From Pseudomonas fluorescens (lineage in GTDB: Bacteria; Pseudomonadota; Gammaproteobacteria; Pseudomonadales; Pseudomonadaceae): DNA of 64,000 nt. Where the stretch lies: positions 105,814 to 169,813 of the forward strand of contig NZ_LACH01000016.1 in the NCBI RefSeq assembly GCF_000968015.1, written 5' to 3'. Numbering within the stretch: the stretch's first letter is position 1; each line of letters starts with the position of its first letter. This document shows, one piece after another, positions 8,394 through 17,028 of this stretch. A program made the position numbers and the translations under genes. The notes beneath the pieces are model-generated. The model was not told where the DNA came from. It saw nothing but the letters and a program-made list of their open reading frames with translations, and did no database searches.

Positions 8394-9974
8394 ATGACTC
8401 GCATACACAAGTGGCTACCGAAATTCGCCCTGGTGGCAGCCTCGGTGATGGCGATTTCGGCAACAGCCGGGGCCGCTGAAAAACCCAACATTCTGGTGAT
8501 CTTTGGCGATGACATCGGCCAGACCAACATCAGCGCCTACTCCATGGGCGTGGTCGGGTACAAGACTCCAAACATCGACCGGATTGCCAAAGAAGGCATG
8601 ATGTTCACCGACTATTACGCGGAGAACAGTTGCACGGCGGGACGCTCGTCGTTCATTACCGGCCAGACACCGTTGCGTACCGGTCTGTCGAAAGTCGGCA
8701 TACCGGGTGCCCCGGTGGGCCTGCAAAAACGCGACATCACCATCGCCCAGGCACTCAAGTCCCAGGGCTATGCCACCGGCCAGTTCGGCAAAAACCACTT
8801 GGGCGACCGGGATGAATATCTGCCGACCAATCACGGTTTCGACGAGTTCTTCGGCAACCTGTACCACCTCAACGCCGAAGAAGAACCCGAACGCCCGTAC
8901 TGGCCCAAGGATGACCCTGAGTTCGTCAAGGCCAACTCCCCCCGTGGAGTGATTCACAGCTTCGCCGACGGCAAGATCGAAGACACCGGCGCCTTGACCG
9001 CCAAGCGCATGGAAACCATCGACGACGAAACCACTGCCGCGGCGCAAGCGTTCATCGAGAAACAGGCCAAGGCGGACAAGCCGTTCTTCGTCTGGATGAA
9101 CACCACCCGCATGCACTTGTTCACCCACGTGCGCGAGTCGATGAAGGGCCAGAGCGGCATGCCCGGCAACGAGTATGCGGACGGCATGCTTGAACACGAT
9201 GGCGACGTCGGCAAACTGCTGAAAACCCTTGACGACCTGAAAATCGCCGACAACACCATCGTCGTCTACTCCACCGACAACGGCCCGAACCAGTTCTCCT
9301 GGCCGGACGCGGCGACCACGCCGTTCCGCAACGAGAAGAACTCCAACTGGGAAGGCGCATACCGGGTACCCGCGATTGTTCGTTGGCCAGGCAAGATCAA
9401 GGCCGGTGAAGTCTCCAACGAAATGTTCTCGGGCATGGACTGGTTCCCGACCCTGCTGGCTGCTGCTGGCGATGCCGGTGTGAAAGACAAACTCCTGAAA
9501 GGTTGGGCCCCGACTTCGGGCGGCACCAATTTCAAGGTGCACCTGGACGGTTACAACCAACTGCCTTACCTGACGGGCCAACAACCTAAAGGCGAACGCA
9601 AGGAGTTTTACTACTTCAACGACGACGGTGTGCTGGTGTCCATGCGTTTCGATAACTGGAAAGCCGTGTTCTGCGAACAACGCGCACCGGGTGGTTTCAA
9701 GGTCTGGAGCGAGCCGTTCGTATGCTTGCGGGTACCGAAAATCTTCAACCTGCGGATGGACCCGTATGAGCGGGCCGACATCGTTTCCGATCAGTATTAC
9801 GATTGGCAAACCAAGAACGTCTATCTGGCCGCTGTAGCGGTCGGTAAGTCAGCGGCGTTCTTGCAAACGTTCATCGAGTATCCGCCGAGCCAGAAACCGG
9901 CCAGCTTCAGCATCGATCAGATCCGTGCGGCGGTAGACAAGAAAATCGAAGAAAAAATGAAAGCTGCACAGTAA
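8394..9974 (+). CDS. Periplasmic arylsulfatase (sulfatase family, CxAxR type)
   Basis: This 526-residue protein has a signal peptide ending near ATAGAA. The mature N-terminus has the sulfatase strand ILVIFGDDIGQ (metal-binding Asp39/Asp40) and the modification motif Cys80-T-A-G-R84, followed by SSFITGQTPLRTGL, with a later STDNGPN metal motif. It therefore belongs to alkaline-phosphatase-superfamily sulfatases that hydrolyse sulfate esters. The motif has Ala where most bacterial enzymes have Pro, a variant also accepted by anaerobic-type maturases, so the source of formylglycine is worth noting. The AAGGAGCAAGTCAG ribosome site fits ATG 8394. Either sulfatase or another phospho/sulfo hydrolase of the superfamily; sulfatase is favoured. 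Confidence 0.9.
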   Translation: MTRIHKWLPKFALVAASVMAISATAGAAEKPNILVIFGDDIGQTNISAYSMGVVGYKTPNIDRIAKEGMMFTDYYAENSCTAGRSSFITGQTPLRTGLSKVGIPGAPVGLQKRDITIAQALKSQGYATGQFGKNHLGDRDEYLPTNHGFDEFFGNLYHLNAEEEPERPYWPKDDPEFVKANSPRGVIHSFADGKIEDTGALTAKRMETIDDETTAAAQAFIEKQAKADKPFFVWMNTTRMHLFTHVRESMKGQSGMPGNEYADGMLEHDGDVGKLLKTLDDLKIADNTIVVYSTDNGPNQFSWPDAATTPFRNEKNSNWEGAYRVPAIVRWPGKIKAGEVSNEMFSGMDWFPTLLAAAGDAGVKDKLLKGWAPTSGGTNFKVHLDGYNQLPYLTGQQPKGERKEFYYFNDDGVLVSMRFDNWKAVFCEQRAPGGFKVWSEPFVCLRVPKIFNLRMDPYERADIVSDQYYDWQTKNVYLAAVAVGKSAAFLQTFIEYPPSQKPASFSIDQIRAAVDKKIEEKMKAAQ

Positions 9975-9988
9975 GACCGCTTGACCGC

Positions 9989-10020
9989 CGCTCGCCTTCA
10001 CCGGCGAGCGGCCCTATTTC
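9989..10020 (+). terminator. Likely terminator after the arylsulfatase gene
   Basis: Hairpin CCGCTCGCC / GGCGAGCGG with a 6-base loop, followed by a short CCCTATTT tract, 15 bp after the arylsulfatase stop. Confidence 0.65.
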
Positions 10021-10041
10021 CAGGATGTGAACACATCCACT

Positions 10042-10119
10042 GTAGGAGCTGCCGAAGGCTGCGATCTTTTGATCTTCAGTCTTCAAGATCAAAAGATCGC
10101 AGCCTACGGCAGCTCCTAC
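10042..10119. repeat. REP pair, family C
   Basis: Inverted arms TGTAGGAGCTGCCGAAGGCT and complement, meeting at GATCTTTTGATCTTCAGTCTTCAAGATCAAAAGATC. It lies between the arylsulfatase terminator and the fused MFS gene and can form a long hairpin. Confidence 0.92.
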
Positions 10120-10162
10120 GCCGGTTCGTGTTCGATTCGAATTTTGCACAAGGCAATCCGCA

Positions 10163-12676
10163 ATGACCTCACGTGTCGCCAGCAAGTCGTCGGCCATCCC
10201 TGCCACTCAGACCAAAGCCCCGGCGCTGCTGATTCCCGCCCTGTTGCTGTTCATCTCCGGTGCCGCGGCGCTGGTGTATCAGGTGCTGTGGATCAAGCAG
10301 TTGTCGTTGGTGGTCGGCGTCGAGGTGTACGCCATTACCACCGGGATCAGCGCCTTTTTTGCCGGACTGGCGTTAGGCGGTTTGTTGTTCGGCCGGTGGG
10401 CCGATCGCTTGCAGAAGCCGGTTCTGCTCTATGCAGGGCTGGAAGTGCTGGTGGCCGTGCTCGGCGTCGGCGCGACCTTCGCCATGAGTCTCGCGGCCAG
10501 CCCGTTTGCCTGGCTGGAACAGCAAGTCGGCCTGCTGGCCTGGGTGTTGCCGTTTGCACTGGTGGGCATTCCGGCGCTGCTGATGGGCGGCACCCTGCCA
10601 GTGCTGATTCGTTCGTTGGCAGCAAACCCGCAACAGCTGGGCAAGGCCGGCGGTCAGCTCTATGCGGCGAACACCGCCGGGGCCATTGCCGGCACCCTGC
10701 TGGCCGCGTTTGTATTGATTGCGACCCTCGGTGTGCGCGGCAGTGCCTTGGCCGCAGCCATGCTGAACCTGCTGGCCGCCGCCGGTGCCTTGTGGTTCCA
10801 ACGCCACCGCTCGCTGCCGAACGAGGCGCCGGTCAAGCACCACGTCGACAAAGCTCCCGATCGCGTTGCCTTGTGGCTGTATTCAATTGCCGGTGGCGTG
10901 GCCCTCGGTTACGAAGTGGTCTGGTCGCAGTCCATCGTGCAGTTCATGAGCACTCGTACGTACGCCTTTGCGGTGGTGCTGGCAACGTACCTCACCGGGC
11001 TGTTTCTCGGCAGCATCCTGCTGGCCCGACGGGCTGACCGCATTCGCGATCCCTGGGGTGTGTTCGGTTTGCTGATCGCCGGTGCCGGGCTCGTCGCGTT
11101 GCTGGAAATCGCCTTGCTCGGACGGTGGCTGGTGGTCGCCCAAAGCCTGGCCGAAACCTGGGTGTTGTCGTTGGGTGCAAGTGACCTGTTGGGCATGACC
11201 GCACGGTTTGCGGTGGCGGCAGTGAGCATCGTGTTTGTACCGACCCTGCTGCTCGGCGCCGCATTTCCGCTGGCCCTGCGTTTGAGCGTCGGCCGCGAGC
11301 GGGTCGGTCAGGCCGTCGGCGCGGTGGTGGCGTTCAATACGCTGGGCGGGATTGTCGGGGTGATGCTTTGCGGGTTTGTGCTGATCCCGTTGCTGGGGCT
11401 GGTCCGAACCCTCGGCTTGCTGGCGATTGTCGCTGCCGGGATTGGGTACTTCGCGGTGCGCAAGGGTCATAGGGTCAAGAAAGGCCGACGCCAGGCTGTG
11501 GTCGCTATCGGCCTGTTGTCGATTGCGGTGGCCGTTTTTACCCCCGTGAACAAACTCGCCAGCCTGCTTCCCGGTGCACGCAACGGCACTCTGGCTTTTT
11601 ACGAAGAAGGACGCGGTGGGACCGTCGCCGTGGTCACTCAGGGCAAAGGACAAAAAGCGTTCCAGCGCTTGTACATCCAGGGGGTATCGAACACCGGCGA
11701 CGCCATGCCGTCCCTGCGCTACATGCGTATCCAGGCGCTGTTGCCACTGCTGATCCACAATGGCGAACCGCGCTCGGCGCTGGTGATCGGTTTTGGCACC
11801 GGCATCACCGCGGGCGCCCTGACGCGCTATCCGGGGCTGGAACACCGTGTCGTGGCCGAGTTGCTGCCTTCGGTGGTCAAAGCCGCGCCGTTGTTCAAAG
11901 GCAACTTCAATGCGACCGCGGACCCCGTTGTTGACGTGCGCCTGCACGATGGCCGGCAGGAACTGCTGCGCAACCCACAACGCTACGACTTGATCACCCT
12001 CGAACCGCCACCGCCCTCCGCGGCTGGCGTGGTGAATCTGTATTCCCGGGACTTCTATCAGTTGGCCGCCAGTCGCTTGGAGAATAAGGGTCTGGTCGCT
12101 CAATGGTTGCCACTGCCCACCCAGAACATCGACGATTCGCGCTCACTGGTGCGCAGCTTTCTCGACGTCTTCCCCTACGCCAACCTGTGGACCAGCGAGT
12201 TCCACGAAATGCTGCTGGTGGGCTCGATGGAACCGATCGAACTGGACGCGGCGAAAATCAGCCAACGCTTCCAACAGGACACCGTGCGCAGCACCTTGCA
12301 GGACGTGGGCATTGGCTCCGCTGCAGCGTTGCTCTCGACCTGGGTCACCGATCGTGCCGGCCTGGAGCGTTTTGCTGGCGACGCCCCACCGGTAACCGAC
12401 GATCAGCCGCGTATCGAATATGCGCCGTGGGTGCGGGCCAAGGAGATCAGCCGTGTACTGCCGGCCTTGCTGGACCTGCGCATAGCACCACCGCTGGTGA
12501 ATGCCGATGCGGGCTTCAATGAACGGATGAACGCACACCAGCAACGCCTGATGCAGTTCTATAGGGCGAGCCTGCATGCTTATGACGGTGACCGCGACGC
12601 GTGGGCCAGGGATATTCGCGAGGTGATGCGCGGGGATGGGGGGAATCCGTATTTCCGGTGGTTTGTCGGGGAGTGA
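10163..12676 (+). CDS. Fused MFS-type membrane / spermidine-synthase-like protein
   Basis: This 837-residue protein has a long hydrophobic N-terminal two-thirds (about 12 or more helices, first one ALLIPALLLFISGAAALVYQ at 15-35) joined to a C-terminal Rossmann-type domain. That domain contains ALVIGFGTGITAG (about 545-557), VAELLPSVVKAA and VRLHDGRQELLRNPQRYDLI, the aminopropyltransferase/SAM-fold pattern. Such fusions are widespread and annotated as fused MFS/spermidine synthase; few are characterised, and polyamine synthesis should not be assumed. ATG 10163 has AAGG 9 bp upstream. The octaheme cytochrome follows in the same direction. A role in envelope or redox-coupled modification is inference only. 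Confidence 0.82.
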   Translation: MTSRVASKSSAIPATQTKAPALLIPALLLFISGAAALVYQVLWIKQLSLVVGVEVYAITTGISAFFAGLALGGLLFGRWADRLQKPVLLYAGLEVLVAVLGVGATFAMSLAASPFAWLEQQVGLLAWVLPFALVGIPALLMGGTLPVLIRSLAANPQQLGKAGGQLYAANTAGAIAGTLLAAFVLIATLGVRGSALAAAMLNLLAAAGALWFQRHRSLPNEAPVKHHVDKAPDRVALWLYSIAGGVALGYEVVWSQSIVQFMSTRTYAFAVVLATYLTGLFLGSILLARRADRIRDPWGVFGLLIAGAGLVALLEIALLGRWLVVAQSLAETWVLSLGASDLLGMTARFAVAAVSIVFVPTLLLGAAFPLALRLSVGRERVGQAVGAVVAFNTLGGIVGVMLCGFVLIPLLGLVRTLGLLAIVAAGIGYFAVRKGHRVKKGRRQAVVAIGLLSIAVAVFTPVNKLASLLPGARNGTLAFYEEGRGGTVAVVTQGKGQKAFQRLYIQGVSNTGDAMPSLRYMRIQALLPLLIHNGEPRSALVIGFGTGITAGALTRYPGLEHRVVAELLPSVVKAAPLFKGNFNATADPVVDVRLHDGRQELLRNPQRYDLITLEPPPPSAAGVVNLYSRDFYQLAASRLENKGLVAQWLPLPTQNIDDSRSLVRSFLDVFPYANLWTSEFHEMLLVGSMEPIELDAAKISQRFQQDTVRSTLQDVGIGSAAALLSTWVTDRAGLERFAGDAPPVTDDQPRIEYAPWVRAKEISRVLPALLDLRIAPPLVNADAGFNERMNAHQQRLMQFYRASLHAYDGDRDAWARDIREVMRGDGGNPYFRWFVGE

Positions 12677-12691
12677 TGCAGCGTCCGATAG

Positions 12692-12776
12692 ACCGCCTTC
12701 GCGAGCAGGCTCGCTCCCACACTGGATCTGTGGCGAATACAAATCCCCTGTGGGAGCGAGCTTGCTCGCGATTAGG
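12692..12776. repeat. REPIN, family A (divergent arms)
   Basis: Inverted REP arms (CGCGAGCAGGCTCGCTCCCA and GTGGGAGCGAGCTTGCTCGC) in the 305-bp gap between the fused MFS gene and the cytochrome. The rest of the gap (12777-12981) shows no gene; an ATG at 12970 in the cytochrome frame is also possible. Confidence 0.9.
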
Positions 12777-12981
12777 CCCTCAGCCTCAACGCATCATTTG
12801 GACTTGAGCTTCAAATACGACTGATGCAGATCGCAGGCCCAGCCATCGAGAAACACCGCTTCAGTGGGACGCTGCCCAGTGGATCACAACCGTCATTTGA
12901 CAGACGCCGGCCTTCCGGCAAAGCTGCGTCGAGCTTGAACGCGCGCCTGACGGCAAACGCACCCGGACTATGGAAGTCGCA

Positions 12982-15333
12982 ATGCCGAAACATAAAAATA
13001 AAGCGGTACAGACAAACCCTGATTCGCCACCGACCTTGATTAACCGTTACCTGTTTCCCGTCACCCTTGGCGTCTTGCTATTAGCCGTCGCGGGCATCGG
13101 CTGGTTTCTGTTCAGCAGCACACCGGCCCCCGTGACGTATGCGCCTGTCAGTACGCCGGTCGCTCAGCCGGTCAAACCGCAACCAGTCGCCGTGGCGCCG
13201 GCAACGATGGTTGATGAGCAACAATGCCAAAGCTGCCACAGCGAGCAGGTCAAGGACTGGCAAGGCTCCCATCACCAATTGGCGATGCAGGAGGCCAATG
13301 CCGAGACGATGTTGGGCGACTTCAAAAACATAACCTTCAAAGCGGAAAACGAGACCACCCGTTTCTCGCGCAAGGGCGACGAATTCTGGGTCAACACCCC
13401 CGGCATTGACGGCAAGAATGCCGAGTTCAAGGTCGCCTACACCTTTGGCATCGCGCCGTTGCAGCAATACCTGATCGAGGTCGGCGAGGGTCGGTTGCAA
13501 GCCCTCGGCGTGGCCTGGGATACCGAGAAGCACCGCTGGTTTCACCTTTATCCGGGCCAGGGTGTGAACTTCAAAGACCCGTTGCACTGGAGCAAGCCGA
13601 GCCAGAACGCCAACTTCATGTGCGTCGAGTGCCACACCACCGGTTACAAACGCAATTTCGATGCCGCGAAAAACACCTTCGACAGTCACTGGAACAGCCT
13701 CGGTGTCGGCTGTCAGGCGTGCCACGGCCCGGCCTCCAATCACCTGGAGTGGACGGCAAAAAAAGGTGACCTGGTCCATGCCGGTTTTGCCGTCGACCTG
13801 AAGGACAAGAACGCCACCGTCGAAATCGAAACCTGTGCCCGCTGCCACTCGCGCCGCGCGCCATTGGGCGACGGCTTCACCGCCGGCAAGCGCCTGATGG
13901 ATGACTACCTGCCGAGCCCCCTGACCCGCGAGTTGTACGCGCTGGACGGCAAGATCAAGGACGAAGTGTTCGAACACGGCTCCTTCGCCCAGAGCAAAAT
14001 GTTCGACAAGGGTGTGCGCTGCAGCAACTGCCACAACCCGCACAGCACCGAGCTCAAGGCACCGGGCAACGGTGTCTGCCTGCAATGCCACAACACCGCC
14101 GGCAAGACTTCGGTCGACGGCGTCGACGGCAAAGGGCTGCAAGCGAAGAACTACGATTCGATCGAACACACGCGCCACACCATGGGCCAACCGGGTTCGC
14201 AGTGCGTGGATTGCCACATGCCTGGCAAGTTCTACATGGGTAATGACTTCAGGCATGACCACAGTTTCAGCATCCCCAACCCTGAGCGGGCGAAAAAACT
14301 CGGCACGCCGGACGCTTGCCTGACCTGTCACCAGGGCAAGGCGGGCGACAAGATCACCGAGCAATTCAAGCTGTGGAACACCAACACCGCGCAGGCACCG
14401 CGTTACGACGAAAGCCTGTGGCTGATTCGCAACGGTCAGCCCGGCGCGGCACAAGCCTTGTACGAGCAGCTTCAACTTAGCCATTTGCCAGCGATTCAGC
14501 GCGCAACCCTGCTCGCCGAGTTGCCGCTGTACCCAAGCGAACAGGCGTTGAAACTGGCCACCCAGGACTTGAACAACCCGGCCCCGCAAGTGCGTGAAAG
14601 CGCCGTCCGGGCGATCAGCGCGTTCCTGCCGCCACCGGAGCGCGCGCCGCTGCTGTCGCCGTTGCTGGGCGACCCGGTGAAGGCTGTGCGGATTGTCGCG
14701 GCCCGGGATCTGCTGAGCGTGGCCCGTAATGGCTTGGGCAGCGCCCAGGACAACTGGAATGCAGCCATCGCCGAATACGAGGACGTCCAGAAGAACCTGG
14801 CCGAACGCGCCGAAGCCAACCTCAACCTGGCCATGCTCTATCAAGCCAGCGGTCGTAGCAGCGAAGTCGAAGCGCTGCTGCGCACAGCCCTCAAGCGCGA
14901 TCCGGATTTCTACCCGGCGCTGGTGACACTGGTGCAATGGCTGGAGGCGAACGGACGCAGTCAGGAAGCTCAGACGCTGCTGGCGCAGAGCCTGAAAGCA
15001 CACCCGGATGCCGCCCTGCTGCAACACACTCAAGGGCTGTCGCTGGTGCGCGCGGGCAAATCAGCCCAGGCCATGCCGGCCCTGCGCAAAGCCGCGCAAC
15101 TAGAGCCTCAGAGCGCCCAATACGGTTACGTGTTGGCGGTAGCGTTGCACGACAGCGGCAAGGTCGATGAGGCCTGCCAAGAGCTGGAGCGATTGTTGAA
15201 AGTGCAGCCAGCCAATCGCAATGCCCGGTTGTCGTTGATCCAGTACTACCTGGATAACGGGCAGGAACCGAAGGCGCAGGTGTTGCTGCAGGGCTGGAAG
15301 AAAATGAACATGGGGGATCCGGCGTTGAAATGA
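12982..15333 (+). CDS. Membrane-anchored octaheme c-type cytochrome with C-terminal TPR domain
   Basis: This protein of about 783 residues has one membrane anchor (about residues 26-45), a Pro-rich linker, and eight CxxCH haem sites (CQSCH near 82, then CVECH, CQACH, CARCH, CSNCH, CLQCH, CVDCH, CLTCH) in the first 450 residues. HEAT-like and TPR repeats follow to the end (for example LYQASGRSSEVEALLRTAL). It resembles cytochrome c554-type multihaem proteins fused to TPR. It would transfer electrons in the periplasm, with partners unknown. I prefer ATG 12982 because GGAAG lies 5 bp upstream; ATG 12970 would add four residues. It follows the fused MFS gene and precedes a hairpin at 15360. Confidence 0.86.
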   Translation: MPKHKNKAVQTNPDSPPTLINRYLFPVTLGVLLLAVAGIGWFLFSSTPAPVTYAPVSTPVAQPVKPQPVAVAPATMVDEQQCQSCHSEQVKDWQGSHHQLAMQEANAETMLGDFKNITFKAENETTRFSRKGDEFWVNTPGIDGKNAEFKVAYTFGIAPLQQYLIEVGEGRLQALGVAWDTEKHRWFHLYPGQGVNFKDPLHWSKPSQNANFMCVECHTTGYKRNFDAAKNTFDSHWNSLGVGCQACHGPASNHLEWTAKKGDLVHAGFAVDLKDKNATVEIETCARCHSRRAPLGDGFTAGKRLMDDYLPSPLTRELYALDGKIKDEVFEHGSFAQSKMFDKGVRCSNCHNPHSTELKAPGNGVCLQCHNTAGKTSVDGVDGKGLQAKNYDSIEHTRHTMGQPGSQCVDCHMPGKFYMGNDFRHDHSFSIPNPERAKKLGTPDACLTCHQGKAGDKITEQFKLWNTNTAQAPRYDESLWLIRNGQPGAAQALYEQLQLSHLPAIQRATLLAELPLYPSEQALKLATQDLNNPAPQVRESAVRAISAFLPPPERAPLLSPLLGDPVKAVRIVAARDLLSVARNGLGSAQDNWNAAIAEYEDVQKNLAERAEANLNLAMLYQASGRSSEVEALLRTALKRDPDFYPALVTLVQWLEANGRSQEAQTLLAQSLKAHPDAALLQHTQGLSLVRAGKSAQAMPALRKAAQLEPQSAQYGYVLAVALHDSGKVDEACQELERLLKVQPANRNARLSLIQYYLDNGQEPKAQVLLQGWKKMNMGDPALK

Positions 15334-15359
15334 CCCTTGCGCCAAGTCTGTATCAGCCG

Positions 15360-15395
15360 CCCTGTGGCGAGGGGATTTATCCCCTCGCCACAGGG
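15360..15395. repeat. Perfect 36-bp palindromic hairpin (REP-like, family E), possible terminator
   Basis: CCCTGTGGCGAGGGG and its complement around ATTTAT. It lies between the convergent cytochrome (+) and membrane protein (-) genes and could stop both transcripts; there is no long U tract. This motif is common in fluorescent pseudomonads. Confidence 0.85.
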
Positions 15396-15415
15396 CAGCT
15401 ACATCGACGGTGGAA

Positions 15416-16384
15416 TCACCAGGACGAACCGCTTTTGAGCGCCAACTCCCGCCGACTATTGACTCGCATCGCCTTGATCAACGACACCGTCCCCACCAGC
15501 AAAATCGCCGCGCCAAACAGGAAGTCGATGTTGTACAGCTGAAAGTCCTGCAACGGCCCCACCAGCAATATCCGGACAGCCCCGATACTCACCAGCGTGG
15601 CGAGAAAATCGATGCCCGGCTCGTCGCGATAAAACACGTGCATCAGCGGCAGGCAAATCACCAGCAGCAACAGCAACACGATCACCTTGAACGAACCTTT
15701 GCGCTCGACGCTGAACGCGCATTCATGAGAGGTGAAGGGTTTGTAGTCTTCCTCGCCAACCAGCGCGTTTTTCTCGTTGATGTACTCGGCCCGGTTGTAC
15801 TTCTGAATGGGCGTAAAGGTGTTCGACATCTCCATCACCGTGGTGATGTGGCGGAAGCGCAGGTCGATGCGCTCATTGCCCTTGAGGTAATACAGCACCG
15901 GTTTGTAGCCATAGCGGTAGGTGTCGAAGGGGAACTCGGTGGCGCGCCCCTGCACGCCAATCGGTCGCGGCTCGAGCTCCGCGTAGGCACTTTTGTTGTC
16001 TGAAGCGAGGTTACGGCTCAGGGGTTTGATTTTGACCTGCTCGAGGAAAATCGGCGTGGCGCCGTAGGACCATTGCAGCGGTTCCAGGCGCAGGCGCAGC
16101 TCGTTTCGGCCCAGGTCATAGCGATTGAAAGTGCGCTCGGAAACAATCACCGCGCCGCTGAGCAGGAACTCGCCACGCAGGTTGTTGGTGATACGCAGGG
16201 TCAGTTGATCCTTGCCCAGCGACAGCGCATCGGCGGCCGGTGGCGTGCCGCACCAGGCGTAACTGTCGAACGCGCCACCCAACTGCCCGCCCCGGTTCTC
16301 CTGGAACACATAAAAGTAACCGCCCCACAGGGCCAACATCAGCAGAAACGCGGTTAACCCTAAAATCTTCTTGCCCACACTCAA
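15416..16384 (-). CDS. Unknown membrane protein with four predicted helices
   Basis: This 322-residue protein starts with TTG (GGAG 6 bp upstream) and has one N-terminal membrane helix (ILGLTAFLLMLALWGGYFY). A periplasmic domain of about 200 residues follows, rich in beta pattern with two Cys, then three C-terminal helices (VIVLLLLLVICLPLMHVFY, LATLVSIGAVRILLVG, FLFGAAILLVGTVSLI). I do not recognise the family with confidence. It is convergent with the octaheme cytochrome across a hairpin, so it need not belong to that operon. Confidence 0.75.
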   Translation of the reverse strand: MSVGKKILGLTAFLLMLALWGGYFYVFQENRGGQLGGAFDSYAWCGTPPAADALSLGKDQLTLRITNNLRGEFLLSGAVIVSERTFNRYDLGRNELRLRLEPLQWSYGATPIFLEQVKIKPLSRNLASDNKSAYAELEPRPIGVQGRATEFPFDTYRYGYKPVLYYLKGNERIDLRFRHITTVMEMSNTFTPIQKYNRAEYINEKNALVGEEDYKPFTSHECAFSVERKGSFKVIVLLLLLVICLPLMHVFYRDEPGIDFLATLVSIGAVRILLVGPLQDFQLYNIDFLFGAAILLVGTVSLIKAMRVNSRRELALKSGSSW

Positions 16385-16450
16385 ACCAGACTCCTTTCGG
16401 TACGACTTCCTTGTGAGGTGCGGACTCTACCAAAGTGAACGCCCAAAGCA

Positions 16451-16532
16451 AAAAGATCGCAGCCTGCGGCAGCTCCTACACCAGCCGCGTACATCCGCAA
16501 TGTGTAGGAGCTGCCGCAGGCTGCGATCTTTT
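16451..16532. repeat. REP pair, family C
   Basis: Inverted arms AAAAGATCGCAGCCTGCGGC and complement around a short centre, between the unknown membrane protein gene and the DUF934 gene. Confidence 0.92.
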
Positions 16533-16548
16533 GATCTACCCGTTTTTT

Positions 16549-17028
16549 TTACCGTCGCCTGAACAACGGTCGCGGCTCAATCACCGAGCGCCCATACAAC
16601 ACACTCATCCCGGCCAGCCCCTTGAGCGCATCTTCGGCGGACTTGTCCTCACGCACCGCGAAGCTGTCGAATCCGCATTGACGCATGTGGCTGAGTTGAT
16701 CGCGCAGTACATCGCCGACGGCGCGCAACTCGCCCGTCCAGCCCAATCGAGTGCGCAGCAAGTACGCCTGGCTGTAACCGCGACCATCACGGAAACTGGG
16801 GAAGTCGAGGGCAATCAGCGGCAGGTGTGAAAACCACGGCTTGAGGCTTTCCACCTCATCGTCCGGCCCCAACCACACGCCCTTTTGCGGTGGACCTTCA
16901 AGCCAACGGGCCAACGGCAGAATGACTTCACCCGCCGGCCACTCATCGTTGACATCCCTGACCAGCGTCCATGGATCATCAGCGACAATCCGCGCCACGC
17001 CCTCCTCCAGCCGCAACACATTGTTCAT
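16549..17028 (-). CDS. DUF934 protein linked to sulfite/nitrite reductase
   Basis: This 159-residue protein has the DUF934 pattern: PLARWLEGP, the central ALDFPSFRDGRGYSQAYLLR-type block and GWTGELRAVGDVLRDQ, ending in a basic RRR tail. In pseudomonads this family lies next to cysI and is assumed to help assimilatory sulfate reduction; it lacks recognisable cofactor motifs. Its start overlaps the reductase stop (17025-17028), so the two are co-translated. Confidence 0.85.
   Translation of the reverse strand: MNNVLRLEEGVARIVADDPWTLVRDVNDEWPAGEVILPLARWLEGPPQKGVWLGPDDEVESLKPWFSHLPLIALDFPSFRDGRGYSQAYLLRTRLGWTGELRAVGDVLRDQLSHMRQCGFDSFAVREDKSAEDALKGLAGMSVLYGRSVIEPRPLFRRR

Noticed and set aside
8415..9809. 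Long minus-strand frame opposite the arylsulfatase
   Set aside because: Shadow of a high-GC gene; no ribosome site and no recognisable domain. The same applies to the long frames opposite cysI (16971-18512), sbcC (46458-47909) and the cytochrome (13081-15033).
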